A stretch of 5,284 bases of DNA from Deltaproteobacteria bacterium (GTDB lineage: Bacteria > Desulfobacterota_B > Binatia > UBA9968). A model generated the notes under the pieces. It saw nothing but the letters and a program-made list of their open reading frames with translations. It ran no database searches and was not told where the DNA came from. The translations under genes were made by a program, and so were the position numbers. The DNA lies in the NCBI GenBank assembly GCA_030620935.1, contig JAUXIP010000180.1, positions 1 through 5,284 of the forward strand, read 5' to 3'. Positions 4,917-5,284 of this stretch are shown piece after piece; position 1 is the stretch's first letter; each line of letters starts with the position of its first letter.

Positions 4917-5284
4917 ATGCCTGGAACCCTTTATGTTATCGCTACTCCGATCGGAAATCTTGAGGATATTACTCTCCGGGCGTTGCGGATTCTTAAAGAA
5001 GTGGATCTCATAGCAGCGGAGGACACGCGTCAAACAAAAAAGCTCTTAAATCATTATGGCGTCCGGACCCCGCTGACGAGCTATCACAAGCACAACGAAA
5101 AAACTAAGGCCCCTTCCTTGCTGGCGCGTCTTGAGCAGGGCAAAAGCATTGCGCTGGTATCCGACGCCGGCACTCCGACTCTCTCTGATCCGGGTTACGA
5201 GCTTGTACGTGAGGCGATAAAAAAGGGATTCACAATTGTGCCTGTTCCAGGCGCTTCTGCACTCGTTGCCGCTCTCAGTGTAAG
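4917..5284 (+). CDS. rsmI: 16S rRNA (cytidine(1402)-2'-O)-methyltransferase RsmI, 5' part
   Basis: The first 122 residues of a protein normally about 280 long are present; the gene runs off the right edge. RsmI uses S-adenosylmethionine to 2'-O-methylate C1402 in the decoding centre of 16S rRNA. The N-terminus TLYVIATPIGNLEDITLRAL (residues 4-23) is diagnostic. It is followed by AAEDTRQTKKLL (34-45), LVSDAGTPTLSDPGYELV (80-97) and VPVPGASALVAALS (108-121), the conserved loops of the SAM-binding tetrapyrrole-methylase-like fold. No frame damage is seen. The gene is codirectional with nadE, 163 bases downstream, with the inverted-repeat element between them, so cotranscription is possible but not certain. 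Confidence 0.95.
   Translation, partial: MPGTLYVIATPIGNLEDITLRALRILKEVDLIAAEDTRQTKKLLNHYGVRTPLTSYHKHNEKTKAPSLLARLEQGKSIALVSDAGTPTLSDPGYELVREAIKKGFTIVPVPGASALVAALSV

Overview
This window comes from a bacterium, probably a Gram-negative anaerobe or microaerophile from a selenoprotein-using lineage such as Desulfobacterota, NC10 or Nitrospirota. That placement is inferred from an apparent selenocysteine gene, the split NAD synthetase and the protein sequence style. There is no rRNA or marker gene to fix it. The sequence is mid-GC with several repeat-rich intergenic regions.

Layout. At the left edge, on the minus strand, lies a COG3178/AmgK-type sugar or aminoglycoside phosphotransferase (53-1123). 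Its stop overlaps the start of another gene that runs off the window (1-56). Divergent from it, behind a near-consensus sigma70-type promoter (1154-1182) that would give an almost leaderless mRNA, is a membrane-anchored YkuE-like metallophosphoesterase (1194-2444). Next comes a 9-bp-period inverted repeat array (2462-2534).

The most notable item is a small minus-strand gene at 2560-2784 that a normal ORF search misses because it contains in-frame UGA codons. It reads as a 74-residue glutaredoxin-like protein. The first UGA replaces the active-site Cys (U-P-Y-T). A second UGA lies three codons before the real stop (U-D-V-stop). Each UGA is followed at once by a SECIS-like hairpin, and the protein has no cysteine at all. 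It therefore looks like a two-selenocysteine, cysteine-free redox protein. Its C-terminal pattern, Sec-x-x-stop, fits what I recall as the Uxx-star (seleno)protein family. Its leader can fold into two mutually exclusive hairpins next to the ribosome binding site.

Divergent from this gene are the two halves of glutamine-dependent NAD synthetase: a nitrilase-fold glutaminase (2951-3859) and the NadE synthetase (3932-4753). They are in the same reading frame and separated by a single UAG plus 24 open codons made largely of a 7-bp repeat. NadE has no visible Shine-Dalgarno sequence. A 138-bp element with 34-bp terminal inverted repeats (4756-4893) then separates nadE from the 5' part of rsmI (4917 to the edge), the 16S rRNA C1402 2'-O-methyltransferase.

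Functionally the window mixes housekeeping genes (NAD synthesis, rRNA methylation, probable cell-wall sugar phosphorylation, a membrane phosphoesterase) with one small redox selenoprotein. No phage, transposase, CRISPR array or tRNA was seen.
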